Shown: positions 9,037 through 17,879, counted from the stretch's first letter. The stretch is 42,677 nucleotides of DNA from Candidatus Saccharimonadota bacterium (GCA_030530425.1 JAUMVA010000005.1:1-42677), one strand, 5' to 3'. Translations and numbers: made by a program. The notes: a model not told the origin generated them from the sequence alone.

Positions 9037-9399
9037 ATGAATCAAGACCTACAATATAAATCTAAATCGTTTCAAGTTTTTATGCCAGAAGTTGAAACCG
9101 TAAAGACCGTCACCGTTAGTCAATTAGCGACTGACGCTGAAGACACTGAGACACCAATTACTAAAGTCGAAATGCCAATTGAACATGGTTTTTTCCGTGG
9201 TGTCGAGTACACCGAGACCAACACCCTGCTCGAATATGCTGGTAAAAAATGGGAAAAATTAACTACCATCGTCTTTAAAGATGGCGGTAAAGATATGTTT
9301 GGTACCGACACTATCCGTAAAATTGGTCGCTTGACTAAAATTGATAAAAGTGTCCGTAATGCTGTTTTAACCGCTGCCGAATTGCCAACAGCCGCCTAA
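9037..9399 (+). CDS. Unknown 120-aa protein with strong tandem promoters
   Basis: I do not recognise a family. The 120-aa product is soluble, with no signal peptide, membrane segment or cysteine. It has a Thr/Val/Glu-rich N-terminal half and a basic middle (KDMFGTDTIRKIGRLTKIDKSVR) and ends in ELPTAA. The start has AAAAGGACAAA upstream. It is the only gene in its transcript: two near-consensus promoters lie upstream, and a strong hairpin separates it from the opposing tsf gene. Codons lean to C-ending Asp, Thr and Val choices, as in the ribosomal protein genes nearby, which with the promoters suggests an abundant protein. The basic patches could bind nucleic acid, but this is a guess. Confidence 0.8.
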   Translation: MNQDLQYKSKSFQVFMPEVETVKTVTVSQLATDAEDTETPITKVEMPIEHGFFRGVEYTETNTLLEYAGKKWEKLTTIVFKDGGKDMFGTDTIRKIGRLTKIDKSVRNAVLTAAELPTAA

Positions 9400-9440
9400 A
9401 GCATCACCAGATTTAAATTATTTCAAACACAAACACAAAA

Positions 9441-9468
9441 AATTACCCACCGCAACTGATGGGTAATT
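9441..9468. terminator. Bidirectional terminator between the 120-aa gene and tsf
   Basis: AATTACCCA (9441-9449) pairs with TGGGTAATT (9460-9468), with an A run on the left and a T-rich run on the right, between two convergent genes. Confidence 0.75.
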
Positions 9469-9503
9469 TATTTAGTTCAACTGGCTTAATTATCAAACCG
9501 AAA

Positions 9504-10100
9504 CTAATCGTCCAGGCCAACTTCAATACGCTTGAAGCGTTTGATAGTAATATTTTCACCAAGTTTAGCAATCGCGTCTTTGATTAAATCTTCGACTTTT
9601 TTACTATCGTCTTTAATAAAATCTTGTTTCATTAAAGTTTTTTCCGCAAAATACTTATCAATTTGACCAGTTACAATTCGATCAGCAATATCGGCTGGTT
9701 TGTTTTTCAACGCATCAGCAGCTATAAACTCAGCCTTAACTCGTTCCATTTCCTCCGCCGGTACATCTTCAAGCGAAACATAAAGTGGACTCATTGCCGC
9801 AACTTGCAAAGCAATTTCGTGAGCTAAAGCTTTAAATTCTTCAGTTCGCGCTACGAAATCAGTTTCGCAGTTAACTTCTACTAGCACACCGATTCGACCG
9901 TCATGAATATAGCTATCAATTACGCCCGAACGAGTCTCACGATCACCACGTTTTTCAGCCCGAGTTAAACCTTTTTTGCGCATCGCTTCTAGAGCCTTTT
10001 CAAAATCTCCGTCAGCTTCTTTTAATGCATCACGAGCGTCGGTCAAACCAACACCAGTTAAATCTTTTAGTTTTTTTACATCTTCAACTGTAAATGACAT
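9504..10100 (-). CDS. tsf: Elongation factor Ts
   Basis: 198 aa, a short EF-Ts (E. coli 283 aa), like those of mycoplasmas and CPR. The N-terminal UBA-like domain (VKKLKDLTGVGLTDARDALK, about 9-28) and the core motif VEVNCETDFVARTEEF (about 73-88) are intact; the last coiled-coil and subdomain portions are reduced. It is the nucleotide-exchange factor for EF-Tu. It follows rpsB by 36 bases with a GGGGACGAG site, the classical rpsB-tsf operon. Confidence 0.97.
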   Translation of the reverse strand: MSFTVEDVKKLKDLTGVGLTDARDALKEADGDFEKALEAMRKKGLTRAEKRGDRETRSGVIDSYIHDGRIGVLVEVNCETDFVARTEEFKALAHEIALQVAAMSPLYVSLEDVPAEEMERVKAEFIAADALKNKPADIADRIVTGQIDKYFAEKTLMKQDFIKDDSKKVEDLIKDAIAKLGENITIKRFKRIEVGLDD

Positions 10101-10136
10101 CTCGTCCCCTTTTAGATTTTAATCTGTTTAATTTAA

Positions 10137-10829
10137 TTACTTAGCACTTTTTTGGGCAGTTTTTACTGTTTCAGCTAAATAATCTAAAATCAGCTCAACA
10201 CCCTTAATCGCATCATCATTAGCAGGCACAACATAGTCGATGCCTTCTGGATTAACGTTAGTATCAACTAAAGCGATTACTGGAATCTTCATTTTATTAG
10301 CTTCTTTAATAGCGTTTTTGTCAACAATCGCATCAGTTACAAACACAATCGCTGGAGTACCAACTAGATTTTTGATACCACTATACTTAAGGTTTAATGC
10401 ATCTATCTCTTCTTGATAGCGCTGAATTTCAAGTTTTGAATAACGCTTTTCAAATTCACCTGAGGCCATTGATTTTTCATATTGGTGTAATTTACGAATT
10501 TGTGATGAAATAGTAGCCCCGTTAGTTAGCATACCACCAATCCAACGTTCACAAACATAAGGTTGGTCAATTGATTCAGCTACGGTTTTAACTTTGTCTT
10601 TGATTGATTTTTTAGTACCAACAATAAGCACTTTGCCACCTTTGGCAACCTTTTTTGAGACTTCACTCAAGGCTTTTTCTAAATTATCAACCGTCTTTTC
10701 AAGGTCGATAATGTGACTTCCGTGTTGTTTTGAGTGAATGTATGGCGCCATTTTTGGATGCCAACGACTGGTTTTGTGTCCAAAATGAACACCAGCTTCG
10801 AATAAAGCTTTGATGTCAATATCTGACAT
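10137..10829 (-). CDS. rpsB: 30S ribosomal protein S2 (uS2)
   Basis: 230 aa from ATG 10829. This start is preferred over an in-frame TTG ten codons upstream because AAAGGAG lies 4 bases before it and MSDIDIKALFEAGVHFGHKT is the normal uS2 beginning. Family blocks WHPKMAPYI, ERWIGGMLTN and the C-terminal ALVDTNVNPEGIDYVVPANDD are present. uS2 sits on the 30S body near the platform and helps recruit S1. First gene of rpsB-tsf, transcribed from a promoter about 90 bases upstream. Confidence 0.97.
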   Translation of the reverse strand: MSDIDIKALFEAGVHFGHKTSRWHPKMAPYIHSKQHGSHIIDLEKTVDNLEKALSEVSKKVAKGGKVLIVGTKKSIKDKVKTVAESIDQPYVCERWIGGMLTNGATISSQIRKLHQYEKSMASGEFEKRYSKLEIQRYQEEIDALNLKYSGIKNLVGTPAIVFVTDAIVDKNAIKEANKMKIPVIALVDTNVNPEGIDYVVPANDDAIKGVELILDYLAETVKTAQKSAK

Positions 10830-10921
10830 TTTAACTCCTTTGTCCTCGTTTTCGGGCAAATAATCCTAGTTCGATCAGAAGTTTTCCCAAAAACTGTGTC
10901 ATTAATATTATTACAACATAT

Positions 10922-10950
10922 ATTATACAGTAAATTGGTTTAAAAGACAA
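10922..10950 (-). promoter_or_regulatory. rpsB promoter and long leader
   Basis: TTGTCT (10950-10945), 17-base spacer and TATAAT (10927-10922) on the minus strand. The leader is about 87 bases and contains a small stem AGTTTT/AAAACT near 10880-10895. A long leader is unusual in this window and could host autoregulation by S2, but I see no recognised S2-leader structure. Confidence 0.65.
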
Positions 10951-10977
10951 GATCAAGTATTATTACTACACCTTCTT

Positions 10978-11006
10978 TTGACTTTACGACTAAACTAGTG
11001 TATAAT
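10978..11006 (+). promoter_or_regulatory. Promoter of bL31, leaderless
   Basis: TTGACT (10978-10983), 17-base spacer, TATAAT (11001-11006). The hexamer ends 8 bases before the ATG at 11015, so transcription should start at or within two bases of the start codon. Confidence 0.8.
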
Positions 11007-11014
11007 CTTGGTCT

Positions 11015-11335
11015 ATGAAAAAGAATATCCACCCCCAAGACTATCGGCTCGTCGTATTTAGCGACGAAGCAGCGGGTTTTTCGTTCTTAAGCAAGAGCAC
11101 CGCTCCTACTAACGAAACCATTAAATGGGAAGACGGCAAGGAATATCCACTAATCAAAGTTCATATTTCAAGTGCTTCTCATCCATTCTTCACTGGTGAA
11201 GAGAAAATCATCGACACCGAAGGTCGCGTTGATCGCTTCAAGGCTAAATTCGAAGCTGCTCGTAAGCACAAAGAAGCTTTAGAGAAAAAATTAGCAGCTC
11301 AAAAAGCTCCAAAAGCCGAAAAAGCTGACAAATAG
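11015..11335 (+). CDS. rpmE2: 50S ribosomal protein L31, type B (bL31)
   Basis: 106 aa. The type B bL31 pattern is clear: [21 protein letters not shown], then [20 protein letters not shown] and RVDRFKAKF. It has no CxxC zinc site, as expected for the zinc-independent form. A Lys/Ala/Glu-rich C-terminal extension of about 25 residues goes beyond the usual 80-85 aa. bL31 bridges the central protuberance to the 30S head. It is a single-gene transcript with a near-consensus promoter, no Shine-Dalgarno and a perfect 13-bp terminator. Confidence 0.93.
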   Translation: MKKNIHPQDYRLVVFSDEAAGFSFLSKSTAPTNETIKWEDGKEYPLIKVHISSASHPFFTGEEKIIDTEGRVDRFKAKFEAARKHKEALEKKLAAQKAPKAEKADK

Positions 11336-11341
11336 GCTCTG

Positions 11342-11371
11342 TTTAAAACCTCCCACTCGGGAGGTTTTAAA
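11342..11371 (+). terminator. Terminator of bL31
   Basis: A perfect 13-bp stem (11342-11354 with 11359-11371) with loop ACTC, six bases after the bL31 stop. It is symmetrical enough to work in both directions. Confidence 0.85.
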
Positions 11372-11454
11372 GTTTGCGACGCAATTGTGGGTAGTTAATT
11401 GTGTTTCAACGAGATTAACAATCTAGGCTGATAATAATGTTATAACCAGCCTTA

Positions 11455-12114
11455 TTATAGCTGCCAGTCAATCGGCTGCTGACCAGTTTTAAGCAGAAAA
11501 TCATTAATTTTTGAAAAAGGTTTTGAACCAAAGAAGCCTCTGTTAGCCGAAAATGGCGACGGATGGGCGGTGGCGATTTTACAATGAATCGGATTGGAAA
11601 TTTTTGTACCAACTTTTTGGGCATGTGCGCCCCATAACACAAACACCAACGGCCGCTCCATTTCATTTAAAAATTCTAACACGTGCTCAGTAAACTCCAT
11701 CCAACCAAAACCAGCGTGACTCGCCGGCTTGCCTTTCTCTACACTAAACGAAGTGTTCAACAAAAGCACCCCCTCTTCTGCCCACTTGGCTAAATAACCA
11801 GTTTTAGCAGCCTTAATTCCTAAATCATTTTCCAGCTCTTTGAAAATATTTTGCAAGCTTGGTGGTAATTTAACACCAGGTTTAACCGAAAAACTCATAC
11901 CATGAGCCTGACCTTCACCGTGATAAGGATCTTGACCAATAATGACAACTTTAGTTTTTTCAAGTGGACATTGATAAAAGCAAGAAAAAATATCTTGTCG
12001 CTCTGGAAAAACTTGCGTTCGCTGGCGAGCTGTTTCAACTTTATGCCACAGCTGTTTAAAATAATCTTGTTTTGCCTCTGCCTCAATAAAATCACGCCAA
12101 GAATTGTACTTCAT
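11455..12114 (-). CDS. ung: Uracil-DNA glycosylase, family 1
   Basis: 219 aa, full length. Motif A GQDPYHG (60-66) carries the catalytic Asp62, and motif B HPSPFS starts at His184. The segment PPSLQNIFKELENDLG and the FVLWGAHAQ segment are also typical. It removes uracil from DNA to start base-excision repair. The start codon lies 6 bases after TAAAAT without a Shine-Dalgarno. It is divergent from prfA and monocistronic. Confidence 0.96.
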   Translation of the reverse strand: MKYNSWRDFIEAEAKQDYFKQLWHKVETARQRTQVFPERQDIFSCFYQCPLEKTKVVIIGQDPYHGEGQAHGMSFSVKPGVKLPPSLQNIFKELENDLGIKAAKTGYLAKWAEEGVLLLNTSFSVEKGKPASHAGFGWMEFTEHVLEFLNEMERPLVFVLWGAHAQKVGTKISNPIHCKIATAHPSPFSANRGFFGSKPFSKINDFLLKTGQQPIDWQL

Positions 12115-12120
12115 GGTTTT

Positions 12121-12129
12121 ATTTTATCA
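12121..12129 (-). promoter_or_regulatory. ung extended -10 promoter, leaderless
   Basis: TGATAAAAT on the minus strand, then 6 bases, then ATG. No -35 match and no ribosome-binding site. Confidence 0.65.
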
Positions 12130-12160
12130 TGAATGATATCTTTAAAAAACTGCTACTATT

Positions 12161-12169
12161 TGATATAAT
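12161..12169 (+). promoter_or_regulatory. prfA extended -10 promoter, leaderless
   Basis: TGATATAAT, then 6 bases (GACCCC), then the prfA ATG at 12176. No ribosome-binding site fits in the gap. Confidence 0.75.
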
Positions 12170-12175
12170 GACCCC

Positions 12176-13249
12176 ATGCCAAAAATTGATTTAAATCTTG
12201 AAAAATTACGTGCTGAATATACTGAAATTCAGACTTTTTTAAGTTCGCCCGAAGCTTATTCTTCACCAGATTTTTCTACTAAAAACAAACGTTTTGCTGA
12301 ACTTGAAAAATTAATTTTCAAAGGCGAATTAGTTCAAACTTTAGAAAAAAACATCACCGAGGCCAAAGAATTATTAACTTTAGAAACTGGTGAATTAGCT
12401 GAACTAGCAAAATCAGAAATCGCTGACAATGAACAAAAATTAGCTGATTTAGAACAAGAATTGATTAATCTGTTAGCTCCGAAAGATCCAAATGATGAAA
12501 AAAATGCTATTATTGAAATCCGCGCTGGGGCTGGTGGCGACGAGGCCAGTTTATTTGCGGCTGAATTAATGCGAATGTATTTACGCTACTGTGAAATTCA
12601 TCACCTTAAAACCGAATTAATGAGTGAAAGTTCGAATGACACCGGTGGCTATAAAGAAGTTATTTTTAAGATTAGCGGCGACAATGCTTACGGTACTATG
12701 AAATTTGAGTCTGGTGTTCATCGCGTCCAACGCGTACCGGCTACCGAAAGCCAAGGCCGCATTCACACCAGTACCGTTACTGTCGCAGTTTTGCCAGAAG
12801 CTGAAGAAACCGACATTGAGATCAACCCAAATGATTTACGCATTGATGTTTATCGTTCAGGCGGACATGGCGGTCAAAGTGTTAACACTACCGATAGTGC
12901 CGTACGGATTACTCACCTGCCAACTGGTATCGTGGTTGCTAATCAAGACGAAAAATCACAAATCAAAAACAAATTAAAGGCGATGAGCATCTTGCGCAGC
13001 CGCTTATTACAGGCGAAACTTGAAGAAGAGCAGTCTAAACTTGATGAAAAGCGTCGCAAGCTGATTGGTTCTGGTGATCGTAGCGAAAAAATTCGTACCT
13101 ATAACTTTCCACAAGATCGCATTACTGACCACCGCATCAGCTATTCTCGTTCTAATATTCCAGCTGCCATGAGTGGTGACATCGATGATTTAATCACTAA
13201 TCTTAAAACTTACGAAAGTGAACTCGCTCTTGCCGAAGCTAAACGTTAG
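12176..13249 (+). CDS. prfA: Peptide chain release factor 1
   Basis: 357 aa. The peptidyl-tRNA hydrolysis motif GGQ is at 232-234 in RSGGHGGQSVN, and the codon-recognition tripeptide is PAT (188-190) in RVPATESQGR, which marks RF1 (reads UAA and UAG) rather than the SPF of RF2. Nearly all genes in the window end in UAA or UAG, so RF1 carries most of the load here. Predicted leaderless. prmC, which methylates the GGQ glutamine, overlaps its end, a common pairing. Confidence 0.97.
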   Translation: MPKIDLNLEKLRAEYTEIQTFLSSPEAYSSPDFSTKNKRFAELEKLIFKGELVQTLEKNITEAKELLTLETGELAELAKSEIADNEQKLADLEQELINLLAPKDPNDEKNAIIEIRAGAGGDEASLFAAELMRMYLRYCEIHHLKTELMSESSNDTGGYKEVIFKISGDNAYGTMKFESGVHRVQRVPATESQGRIHTSTVTVAVLPEAEETDIEINPNDLRIDVYRSGGHGGQSVNTTDSAVRITHLPTGIVVANQDEKSQIKNKLKAMSILRSRLLQAKLEEEQSKLDEKRRKLIGSGDRSEKIRTYNFPQDRITDHRISYSRSNIPAAMSGDIDDLITNLKTYESELALAEAKR

Positions 13250-14084
13250 ACAATGGCTTCAACAAGCTATCACACAATTAAAAGCAGCTTCTTTTATTAC
13301 GAACCCACGGCTTGAGGCTGAACTATTAATCACGCTACTACTAGATTTAGATCGGCTTCAACTTCAATTACATTTAGATAGAGAATTGACAACAGTAGAG
13401 GTTAAAACCGTCAATCAATTACTGTCACAAAGACTCAATAATTACCCATTTGCTTATTTAGCAGGCAGTCAGGAATTTTACGGTCGTCAATTTATTGTCA
13501 ATGAACAAGTTCTGATACCACGACCAGAGTCAGAAATCATTATTGAGGAGGCTTTATTAATAATTAAACGTGATTTTTATAATGATAAAATTATCAATAT
13601 TCTTGATGTTGGTTGTGGCAGCGGAGCTTTGGGCATTTCCCTGGCAAAAGAATTGATTCTTAAAAAAATACCAGCAAAATTAACCATGAGCGATATCTCC
13701 GAAGATGCACTTTCGGTAGCTAGACAAAATCTGCAAAAGCACGCAATAGCCGCTGATCTCGTCATTAGCGATTTGCTTACTAATATTAATCAACCGTCTG
13801 ATATCATTCTAGCTAATTTACCATATGTTAATCCTGAATGGGATTTTATTCAAAATGTCGATTTTGAACCAAAGCTAGCCCTTTTCGCTCAAGACAACGG
13901 TCTGAAATTGATAAAAAAACTAATTGACCAGTTAATCGACAAAAAGAAACTTTTTGCGAAAAGTTGGGTTTTTCTCGAATCGGATCCGTGTCAACAACCG
14001 ACAATCAAGAAATACTTACAACATAATTTTATAGAAAATTTTTATTTTAATCACTTTATAACCGTATTTAAAATCCCCGACTAA
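13218..14084 (+). CDS. prmC: Release factor glutamine methyltransferase
   Basis: About 288 aa from GTG 13218, overlapping prfA by 32 bases; a TTG at 13230 is an alternative start, and neither has a strong Shine-Dalgarno. The SAM-binding motif DVGCGSGALGISLA lies at about 130-143 and the N-terminal helical domain has the typical YLAGSQEFYGRQF and LIPRPESE blocks. It should methylate Gln in the GGQ of RF1. The substrate-binding signature reads NLPY (200-203) where the family has NPPY. Its stop lies in the loop of the following terminator. Confidence 0.92.
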   Translation: MNSLLPKLNVRQWLQQAITQLKAASFITNPRLEAELLITLLLDLDRLQLQLHLDRELTTVEVKTVNQLLSQRLNNYPFAYLAGSQEFYGRQFIVNEQVLIPRPESEIIIEEALLIIKRDFYNDKIINILDVGCGSGALGISLAKELILKKIPAKLTMSDISEDALSVARQNLQKHAIAADLVISDLLTNINQPSDIILANLPYVNPEWDFIQNVDFEPKLALFAQDNGLKLIKKLIDQLIDKKKLFAKSWVFLESDPCQQPTIKKYLQHNFIENFYFNHFITVFKIPD

Positions 14085-14094
14085 AGCCGGGGAT
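14073..14094. terminator. Terminator shared by prmC and htrA
   Basis: ATCCCCG (14073-14079) pairs with CGGGGAT (14088-14094), followed by a T-rich stretch. The genes are convergent, and the prmC stop codon is in the loop. Confidence 0.75.
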
Positions 14095-14115
14095 CTTATT
14101 TATTTAAGAAACGTT

Positions 14116-15303
14116 TTAAGCAGTAACATTATTAGCTGCTCGTAGAATCACTTCGAGTGTGATTACTGAGTTACCACGCTTAATTTTTAAGTTAACTTTA
14201 TCGCCTGGTTGGTATTCAGAAATCAAAGTATTTAGGCCACCGTCCTTACCAACTACATAGTCATTGACTTGAAGAATAATATCGTCTTTTTTTATACCAG
14301 CATCGGCCGCTGCTGTATTACTTCCTGGATCAGAAGCTATCAGCGCTCCTTGTTTTTCTGACAGATTTTGTTGTTTTGCAATAGCTGGATTAATGCTAGT
14401 AAATCTCACACCAAGCATTGCTCGCTGTATGTCCTTGCCAGATGCAAGTTGTTTTAGTAAACCTTTTGCTGCACCAATTGGAATTGCGAAACCTAAACTG
14501 TTTGCGTCTTGAGCAACCGCTGTATTGATTCCTATTAATTGACCTCCAGCATTAACTAATGGACCACCAGAGTTACCTGAATTGATTGCAGCATCAGTTT
14601 GTAGCATATCTGTTAAGGTCTCGGTCATACCATTATTCCCTTGCGCTGTAATACTGCGCCCAACGCCTGAAATAATTCCACGAGTAACCGTATTCTGATA
14701 TTGTCCAAGTGAATTGCCAACTGCAATTACTGCCTGACCGACTTTAATCGTCTTTGAGTCACCAATTTCAATTGGCAAAAAATTAGCATCCTTGGTCTCA
14801 ATTTTTAAAATCGCCAAGTCATTTAGTGGATCTTGAAAAACTATCCTTACATCCTCATAAGTATCGCCAGAACTAGTCACTGCCATGATCTTGTTAGCGG
14901 ACGCAATCACATGTTTATTAGTTAATACATAGCCATTTTTAGTGACTATCACTCCGGTACCAGCACCAGATGACTCAGTATTGCCAAAAAATGACCGAAC
15001 CGAAGAAGAAGTAACAATCGATACCACACTTGGCGAAATCTTATCAACAATTTCGCTGATTGATTTATCAGTAAATTGAGCTCTGTTATAATCGTTGGTT
15101 TGGGTTTGAACTAATGAATCCGTGGTTCGAGCATATGGTTTTTGCTCTAACCAATTCTTCATCCTAGTAAATAAACTTGGAGTTATTAATAAAATAACTA
15201 ATAAAATTATCGGCCACAATTTTTTATTTTTTATATATTTTTTGTTTTTATTAAATGATGAACTTTTTACGTCGCTCGCTTCCATATCTATAATTTCTTT
15301 CAA
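14116..15303 (-). CDS. HtrA/DegP-type trypsin-like serine protease with PDZ domain
   Basis: 395 aa from a TTG start at 15303 that has AAAGGA 7 bases upstream. A membrane anchor is at about 29-46 (LWPIILLVILLITPSLF). The protease domain has the triad His131 (TNKHVIA), Asp162 (NDLAILKI) and Ser245 (NSGNSGGPL). One C-terminal PDZ domain follows (about 300-390, SDPGSNTAAADAGIKKDDI). It is a membrane-tethered, outward-facing quality-control protease of the HtrA/DegQ group. It follows the polytopic membrane protein by 18 bases. Confidence 0.95.
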   Translation of the reverse strand: MKEIIDMEASDVKSSSFNKNKKYIKNKKLWPIILLVILLITPSLFTRMKNWLEQKPYARTTDSLVQTQTNDYNRAQFTDKSISEIVDKISPSVVSIVTSSSVRSFFGNTESSGAGTGVIVTKNGYVLTNKHVIASANKIMAVTSSGDTYEDVRIVFQDPLNDLAILKIETKDANFLPIEIGDSKTIKVGQAVIAVGNSLGQYQNTVTRGIISGVGRSITAQGNNGMTETLTDMLQTDAAINSGNSGGPLVNAGGQLIGINTAVAQDANSLGFAIPIGAAKGLLKQLASGKDIQRAMLGVRFTSINPAIAKQQNLSEKQGALIASDPGSNTAAADAGIKKDDIILQVNDYVVGKDGGLNTLISEYQPGDKVNLKIKRGNSVITLEVILRAANNVTA

Positions 15304-15321
15304 CTCAATATCCTTTCTTGT

Positions 15322-16119
15322 TTAGACAGCTTGCACTTTTGAAAAAAACAACAACATACTCAATATAGCAATTACTACAAATATAACTGACACCACTAAA
15401 TCCAATTTTAAAGCTTGTCGTTCCCCACCAGATTCGCTGTTTGCATAATTTAATATTTTATAAGCCATAAAAGTCATTAGAGTTGAAATAATCGAAAACT
15501 GAGACAATCTCAGCCCCCAAGCTATGTCATATCCAATCAACCAATGCCAACAAACCCAAGCTAACTCAGCCATGATCAAAGCCCAGATTCCGCTAATTAA
15601 ACGTAAGCTATCGTTATCAGATTCGCAATTTATCAAAAAATGTCGCATTACATGATAGCCAACTAGCATTTCCGCTAAAACAAAAAATGATACAGCCAAA
15701 TTAGAGCCAAAAGTTGATAACATGGTATTAGTTAAAAAGATAGCAACCAAACCTTGTAGCACAATCATCCGACAATTAGTCGCAGGTTTAATCAACAAAA
15801 GCCAAATTAGGTATAAACCAGCTATTGCTAACTGAGCAAAAAGCTGTGCATCACCCAACAAATAAACAATTGACACATAGCTTACTCCAACTAAAAAATC
15901 AACAAAATTCGCCATGATATTAGCCCACCAAAAACGAATCTTAACCGCAAATACTCGCCATTTACTTAATACAATTAAAGCCATTGCTAGCCAAATTGAA
16001 TCAAATAGGTCGATAATCATTATTACCGCCAAAGCTAGTGCAATGTTTAATAAAATATAAATTAAACTACTGACTAAGTTTGCGACTTTATGACTTGGTT
16101 TTTTTAAAAATCCACTCAT
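15322..16119 (-). CDS. Polytopic membrane protein of unknown function
   Basis: 265 aa from ATG 16119 (MSGFLKKPSHK). I prefer this to a start seven codons earlier because TATAAT ends 9 bases upstream of it. About eight hydrophobic segments cover nearly the whole length and there is no soluble domain. I do not recognise the family; the Trp-rich helices and the lack of charged motifs give no enzymatic hint. It sits between an LCP wall-attachment protein and an HtrA protease, all on the same strand, suggesting an envelope role. Confidence 0.8.
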   Translation of the reverse strand: MSGFLKKPSHKVANLVSSLIYILLNIALALAVIMIIDLFDSIWLAMALIVLSKWRVFAVKIRFWWANIMANFVDFLVGVSYVSIVYLLGDAQLFAQLAIAGLYLIWLLLIKPATNCRMIVLQGLVAIFLTNTMLSTFGSNLAVSFFVLAEMLVGYHVMRHFLINCESDNDSLRLISGIWALIMAELAWVCWHWLIGYDIAWGLRLSQFSIISTLMTFMAYKILNYANSESGGERQALKLDLVVSVIFVVIAILSMLLFFSKVQAV

Positions 16120-16128
16120 TACAAGTAA

Positions 16129-16134
16129 ATTATA
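16129..16134 (-). promoter_or_regulatory. -10 of the membrane protein gene, near-leaderless
   Basis: TATAAT on the minus strand, 9 bases before ATG 16119, in the short gap after the LCP gene stop. No Shine-Dalgarno fits. Confidence 0.55.
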
Positions 16135-16143
16135 ACACAATCG

Positions 16144-17811
16144 CTATTGATTGAGAACAAATTCTTTACCCAGAACTATCACAAAATCACTTGAATAATT
16201 GCCATACTTAGCCTGGTTAGCTACATCAGTTTGTAAACCAAATAGATTTTTTAGATACTCTAAAGACTGTGGTTTTTCAACACCAGCTTTAATATAGATA
16301 TAGCCTTTGTTAACCAGTTCATCTGGCGCATTACCAATCTGACTAACTGTGATATTTTTTTCTCTTGCATAGTCAGCAACTTTCTGTGCTAATCCAGTTT
16401 GTCCACTGCCATTTAATATTGTTACGGTTGGATCTTCATCCATAAACGGTTCCATCGACATTTGCTTTTTAATATATTCACGAATTGAGGAGTAATTACC
16501 GTCTCCTGAAATCGGAATAACTACAGACTGACCATTAATATCTCCAGTTTTTGTTACATCAACTAGACTAATTGATTTCATCGTTTGGTTGCTCATTTGT
16601 GATGACATCTCTTTTGCGGCCACAACAGCTGAACGCATCTCATTTGTGCCAAAGTTCGTTCGAATGTTACCACCGACTACATCCAAGATAGCAATAAGCT
16701 TATTTAAATCCAATAAAGTTCCGTTATCCATCATTCGTTTTGCCAATGCAGCCATTACCTTCCGTTGATTGTCTTCGCGATCATAGTTCGAGCGCGGCAG
16801 ACCGTAGCCACCAGCAGCATTACGAGCACGAATTAACGCTAAAGCATGTTGTCCATCCATTAAGCCAGTTGGCCCGTTTGGATATTTAACCATATGACAA
16901 GTCTTATTTCCACAGCGAACATCAGAGTTGATATCATAAATACCGCGCGGGTCTGGACTTTCAATTATTACCTCAACACCTCCAATTGCATTAACTAAAG
17001 ATACAACTGAAGCAAAGTTAATGTGTACATAATAATGAATATCTAAACCAGTGATTTCTGTGATCTTGCGACCCAAAGCGTCAGCACCAGCTTTTTCGTC
17101 TTTTGCGTTATCAGACCCACACTGATAAACTGTGTTTATCTTCGCTGAATAACCAACTACGCAGCTTTTTTCAAGACGAACCCATAAATCTCGAGGAATA
17201 CTAATCATTGAAGTCTGATGAGTTTCGTTGTTATAACTGGCTACCATAATTGAATCAGTCAGAAGCGGACCACCATGTTGACTATTTATGTCTTCACTCT
17301 CAGTCCCAAAAATTAAAATATTTGTGCGTTTTTGATTATCTTGCTTTAATGGATCAGCTTTTAATAAGCCAGATGCATCGCCTTCTAATACATTACTAAT
17401 AACATTAGCGGCCTTACCTGCGATATTGACAAAATAATAAACGGCAGTCCCCATTAGTATCAGCACTGTAGCGAGTGCTATCAGCTTAACTATTTTTTTA
17501 TTAAAAGAAAATTTTTTAACAATTTTATTAGTTTTAGCTTGGATCTTTGAATTTTTGAAAATGTTTTTATGATTTATATTTTTTGAATGCGTAGGCTCTT
17601 GCTCAAAAATATCTTTTTCACTAATCTTTAAATTTTCAACAGCAGACCTTGCAGCTGTCTTCGAAACAAAACCATCATTTCGTCGAGCTGCTAATCTTAC
17701 GGATGAAGGAGTTTGCGCTGGACTTTTGGACGAGTCAGACGGTCGCCTCAGCGTATCAATTGGTCTTCTCGCAACCCTAAAACCATCAATTGAATTATAT
17801 TTTTTATTCAT
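16144..17811 (-). CDS. LCP (LytR-CpsA-Psr) family protein with LytR_C domain
   Basis: 555 aa. A basic, probably disordered cytoplasmic N-terminus (1-105) precedes one membrane helix (about 107-128) and an extracellular LCP domain (about 165-350). That domain has the motifs NILIFGTES, SIPRDLWV (the Arg/Asp pair), the GGVEV segment and RARNAAGGYGLPRSNYDREDN. A C-terminal LytR_C domain follows (about 455-550, VTILNGSGQTGLAQKVADY). LCP enzymes transfer glycopolymers from lipid carriers to peptidoglycan or surface proteins. The start is 6 bases after TATAAA. It is divergent from lepB. Confidence 0.93.
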   Translation of the reverse strand: MNKKYNSIDGFRVARRPIDTLRRPSDSSKSPAQTPSSVRLAARRNDGFVSKTAARSAVENLKISEKDIFEQEPTHSKNINHKNIFKNSKIQAKTNKIVKKFSFNKKIVKLIALATVLILMGTAVYYFVNIAGKAANVISNVLEGDASGLLKADPLKQDNQKRTNILIFGTESEDINSQHGGPLLTDSIMVASYNNETHQTSMISIPRDLWVRLEKSCVVGYSAKINTVYQCGSDNAKDEKAGADALGRKITEITGLDIHYYVHINFASVVSLVNAIGGVEVIIESPDPRGIYDINSDVRCGNKTCHMVKYPNGPTGLMDGQHALALIRARNAAGGYGLPRSNYDREDNQRKVMAALAKRMMDNGTLLDLNKLIAILDVVGGNIRTNFGTNEMRSAVVAAKEMSSQMSNQTMKSISLVDVTKTGDINGQSVVIPISGDGNYSSIREYIKKQMSMEPFMDEDPTVTILNGSGQTGLAQKVADYAREKNITVSQIGNAPDELVNKGYIYIKAGVEKPQSLEYLKNLFGLQTDVANQAKYGNYSSDFVIVLGKEFVLNQ

Positions 17812-17817
17812 AATGCA

Positions 17818-17823
17818 TTTATA
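17818..17823 (-). promoter_or_regulatory. -10 of the LCP gene, leaderless
   Basis: TATAAA on the minus strand, 6 bases before the LCP ATG, with no ribosome-binding site between. Confidence 0.5.
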
Positions 17824-17879
17824 ACTATAACGTTTATGAACATTTTATGCAATATTTATTGTTTTATTTTTGCGATCTC

